The notes beneath the pieces were generated by a model. It was not told the DNA's origin and searched no databases. It saw only the letters and a program-made list of their open reading frames with translations. Made by a program: the position numbers and the translations under genes. Positions 63,301-64,000 of a stretch of 64,000 nucleotides of DNA are shown here, one piece after another. The stretch lies in contig JAFUFJ010000007.1 of assembly GCA_017469955.1 (NCBI GenBank), forward strand, positions 1 to 64,000, written 5' to 3'. This DNA is from Prevotella sp. Lineage in GTDB: Bacteria; Bacteroidota; Bacteroidia; Bacteroidales; Bacteroidaceae. Each line of letters starts with the position of its first letter. The stretch's first letter is position 1.

Positions 63301-64000
63301 GGCAAGAAGAGCAAGCGTCTCATCGTCTCGGCCAAGACAGCCGAGGGCCGTATGTTCCCCATTAAATATAAAGTGGTGAACGAAAACAGCATCAAGATTC
63401 TCACAAAGGTCGATTCGGCAACCCAAGTCAAGGTGACGGTGACGCCGAAGGAGCCCCTTGAAGAGCAAGGATGGTATCGCACTACGCAGTCGATTGCCCG
63501 CTTCCTGATGATGGCTCGCAACGTGAGCGTCACCTATCGCAACCAGTATTCGATGTCGTTGCCGGGCTTCATGCCCATGATCGGCAACGCGTTTGGCCAG
63601 CATCGTGGGGCAGATGCCTTGTCTCCTGGTCTTGACTTTGCTTTCGGTATGACGGGCGATTCGTTCATAGACAAGGCAAGAGACAATGGCTGGCTGCTCA
63701 TGAGCGACTCCGTAGCTACCCCTGCTACGACCACAAAGAGCGAGGACCTCCAGCTGCGCCTTACCCTGGAGCCTGTGCGTAATTTCAAGATTGACTTAAA
63801 TGCAAGCCGCACCCAGACCACGGGCAAGAGCGTGCAATATATGTATGCTGGCAATCCAACGACCCAAACGGGCACCTTCAACATGACCACTCTGTCCCTT
63901 TCCACTGCCTTTGAAGGCATGGGAAGTGCCAACAATGGCTTCTATTCTTCTTCGTTTAATAAGTTCTGCAACTCGTTGGAGTCGTTCCGAAGCCAAGTGG
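57310..64000 (+). CDS. sov: T9SS outer-membrane translocon Sov/SprA, 5' part
   Basis: Open for 2230 codons and running off the window, so the end is missing. The first codons may be MRDTRGVTRK at 57310 or, more likely, GTG at 57352, which gives a signal segment NKYRHITLAIVLTAIVVVGY directly. Typical SprA features are visible: NMQEYMKWSERQLFNSYF, FGPGGVRIKTQGTAELKFG, the KVNMNLNYNTDATM strand repeats, and a DNASYLDDFENTKSTIDV segment near residue 855. SprA/Sov forms the very large beta-barrel that passes type IX cargo through the outer membrane. The region near 1940-1975 has an unusual Ala/Gln/Asn-rich insert (NGSASSASQRGTNGN). Confidence 0.93.
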   Translation, partial: MRDTRGVTRKQQETVNKYRHITLAIVLTAIVVVGYAMSVPVPRSAVIHRMTPAENEAETPLPPDTIARPKAQPTIEKEDEIPDSLLNTRWKVQRTVPITDDDLHQNAMDLQRPDNLKQEVVYNDTLDSYVIGSRIGSSYVNAPIMMNMQEYMKWSERQLFNSYFKSKNSDIYETQGKEKFDFTDMHFDLGPAEKIFGPGGVRIKTQGTAELKFGLTMKNIDNPSLPIRNRKTTTMDFDEKINLNMNGKVGDKVNMNLNYNTDATMAADAQNMKLKYDGKEDEIIKLVEAGNVSFPANSSLIRGASSLFGLRTDLQFGKLKLQTVVSQKKSSNNSVSSKGGAQYATKEINVADYEENRHFFLSQYFRDKYDAAMKTLPNIMTGVKINRVEVWVTNNTGTTQNTRNIVALTDLGEPQRISNPMFISTGMQVPANGANSEYSDMVGSLVAARDIDQTSTTLDGGGLVGGTDYEKLESARLLNASEYRVNTALGYISLNSLQTDQVLAVAFEYTYGGVTYQVGEFASDLTDVSQALFVKALKNTSNNPAQGNWDLMMKNVYYLDSSVEREKFRLDVKYQSDTAGVYLTYIPEEQVKEQPIIKLLGADRLDNNMKAHSNGYFDYVEGYTVSNGRVFFPEVEPFGDYMYDYLTSKGVSATTAEKYAFTELYDSTKTIAKQIAEKNKYQILTQYRGRSSNVISLGSGNIPQGSVVVTAGGITLTEGSDYVVDYSAAEVRIINQSIIDAGTPINVSSESDTDYGQARKTMFGLNWEYDFTKNFQMSGTIQHLYEQALTTKVNMGNEPLNNTLWGVNLNWKKESQWLTNLLDNIPLLHLTQPSNISFTGEFAQLIAGQSHGTQDNASYLDDFENTKSTIDVSTPTSWIMSSVPSMFPEYNDKTTLKSGYNRAQMAWYTIDPLFTRRSSSLTPGHIKSDLDQLSNHYVREVYVRELYPNRDQSSYNGATSTLPILNIAYYPNERGPYNFNPDLDQKGKLNNPKQHWGGMMRRIDNSDFEQANIEYIEFWMLDPFIYSRREGTEKLYGGDLYFNLGEVSEDILRDGKKFYESGMPVDGSQSFTTTQWGKIPTQATVTYAFATSSGSRSLQDVGFNGLNDEEERTFPSYQDFLSQIQGKIDAAAFDSIYNDPANDNYHYFRGSDYDRMQADILRRYKYINNPQGNSPDTEQRSESYDTSYKTTPDVEDINQDYTLNEYEKYYQYHVSIRPEDLVVGQNFIVDKRVGDPTLRNGNKESVTWYQFRIPLDDFEQRFGSISDFSSIRFMRMFLTGFEQPVVLRFGSLDLVRGEWRVYEQNLDNFSNANSSGKLNVSAVNIEENNDKSPVNYVLPPGIRRAQDPNQPQLVESNEQALSMVVTNLSTGESKAVYKNQTKDLRQYKRLQMFVHANAMEQNTTNLQDNQLAAFIRLGSDYKSNYYEYEIPLKLTAPRSDYDRYSPTDVRLVWPEDNMLDVALSIFTNLKKERNRAKAEGNASYNRVYSAYDSDRPNNKISIMGNPSLGEVKTIVIGVRNNSGDIKSGEVWVNELRLKEYNNEGGWAAQGNMNIQLSDFGTVNMQGRYMTEGFGGLEEGIAQRSTDNYKTYSVTTSLDLGKFFPEKAKVTAPLYYSITKEENSPKYNPLDTDLELKEALDGAADRHERDSIESIAVTKTTNRNFSLSNIRFGTQFDKRHPTPIDPANFSLSYSHSHRNTSGETTVYEKEDNWKGALSYNWTPVYTAFTPFKKSIKSKSKWYDLPKALTFNYLPQNITFNTDIIRNYYELQERDMEDLGGSQLPLTFSQQFLWNREFAIKWDLTKNLHMNFESGTHAEVEEPYTPVNKDLYFDRYEAWKDSVKTSLRHFGTPLDYSQSFTASYKLPLNLVPVLNWITADASYNSRYNWIRGTDLEDGTSLGNSISNNRQFNINSSLSLEKLYNQIPFLKATNDRFNKESRRNSLTAARQQRNGSASSASQRGTNGNKATAAQTELPKNKKGYEGEITLLPDTAISVNHGKKSKRLIVSAKTAEGRMFPIKYKVVNENSIKILTKVDSATQVKVTVTPKEPLEEQGWYRTTQSIARFLMMARNVSVTYRNQYSMSLPGFMPMIGNAFGQHRGADALSPGLDFAFGMTGDSFIDKARDNGWLLMSDSVATPATTTKSEDLQLRLTLEPVRNFKIDLNASRTQTTGKSVQYMYAGNPTTQTGTFNMTTLSLSTAFEGMGSANNGFYSSSFNKFCNSLESFRSQV

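Overview
The window comes from a member of the Bacteroidota, most likely the Bacteroidales and plausibly a Prevotella-like genus. The evidence is two SusC/SusD pairs, three type IX secretion (T9SS) genes (porX, porW, sov/sprA), GH92/GH29/GH2 glycosidases, meso-diaminopimelate dehydrogenase, and promoters that repeatedly match the Bacteroidetes TTTG-N19/20-TAnnTTTG consensus instead of the E. coli -35/-10 pattern. Genus is an inference; no rRNA gene is present.

Layout. (1) 1-19225, plus strand: a polysaccharide utilisation locus. It holds the end of a glutaminase-A-family six-hairpin protein, an IPT/TIG lipoprotein, SusC, SusD, a further lipoprotein, a DUF1680/GH127-type enzyme, a GH92 enzyme with Gln at the usual general-acid position, and a 1596-residue GH2-GH29 fusion. 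After queH and a GNAT gene comes a GH2 beta-galactosidase (to 24054). Together these could strip mannose, fucose and galactose from a complex glycan, possibly a glycoprotein glycan. (2) 24055-30560: tRNA-Lys, an AI-2E family permease, thymidine kinase, rsmI, a coiled-coil lipoprotein, and the phosphatidylethanolamine genes psd-pssA with a DUF4834-type gene. (3) 30561-35151: dnaE-trxA-tadA. (4) 35152-35906: a gene-free convergent region with a 22-bp repeat array, a perfect 31-bp inverted repeat and a likely unannotated small RNA. (5) 35907-44653, minus strand: aroA, a CxxC membrane protein, porW, porX, tsaE, birA, pyrH, tightly packed. (6) 44881-56000: tRNA-Pro, an ECF sigma-factor operon with a membrane partner and two envelope proteins, a second SusC/SusD pair, a Tat-type phosphoesterase with an FMN-binding protein, and ddh. 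(7) 56667-64000: ruvA and the first 2230 codons of the T9SS translocon sov/sprA, which runs off the window.

The most unusual signal is a family of eight intergenic arrays (9151, 14097, 19901, 26152, 30236, 35231, 45153, 56158). Each fits a 110-bp frame of five 22-bp units, and many have inverted ends that could form a long hairpin. They lie only between genes, next to divergent, convergent and tandem genes. Two copies have perfect 31- and 34-bp arms, and one of these carries a matched change in both arms. I do not recognise this element. The second notable item is the small-RNA candidate at 35396-35547: it has a full promoter, four predicted hairpins and a terminator, and it carries one arm of the 31-bp inverted repeat whose other arm lies just downstream of pyrH.

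All calls rest on reading the sequence and on remembered family features; no database search was run.
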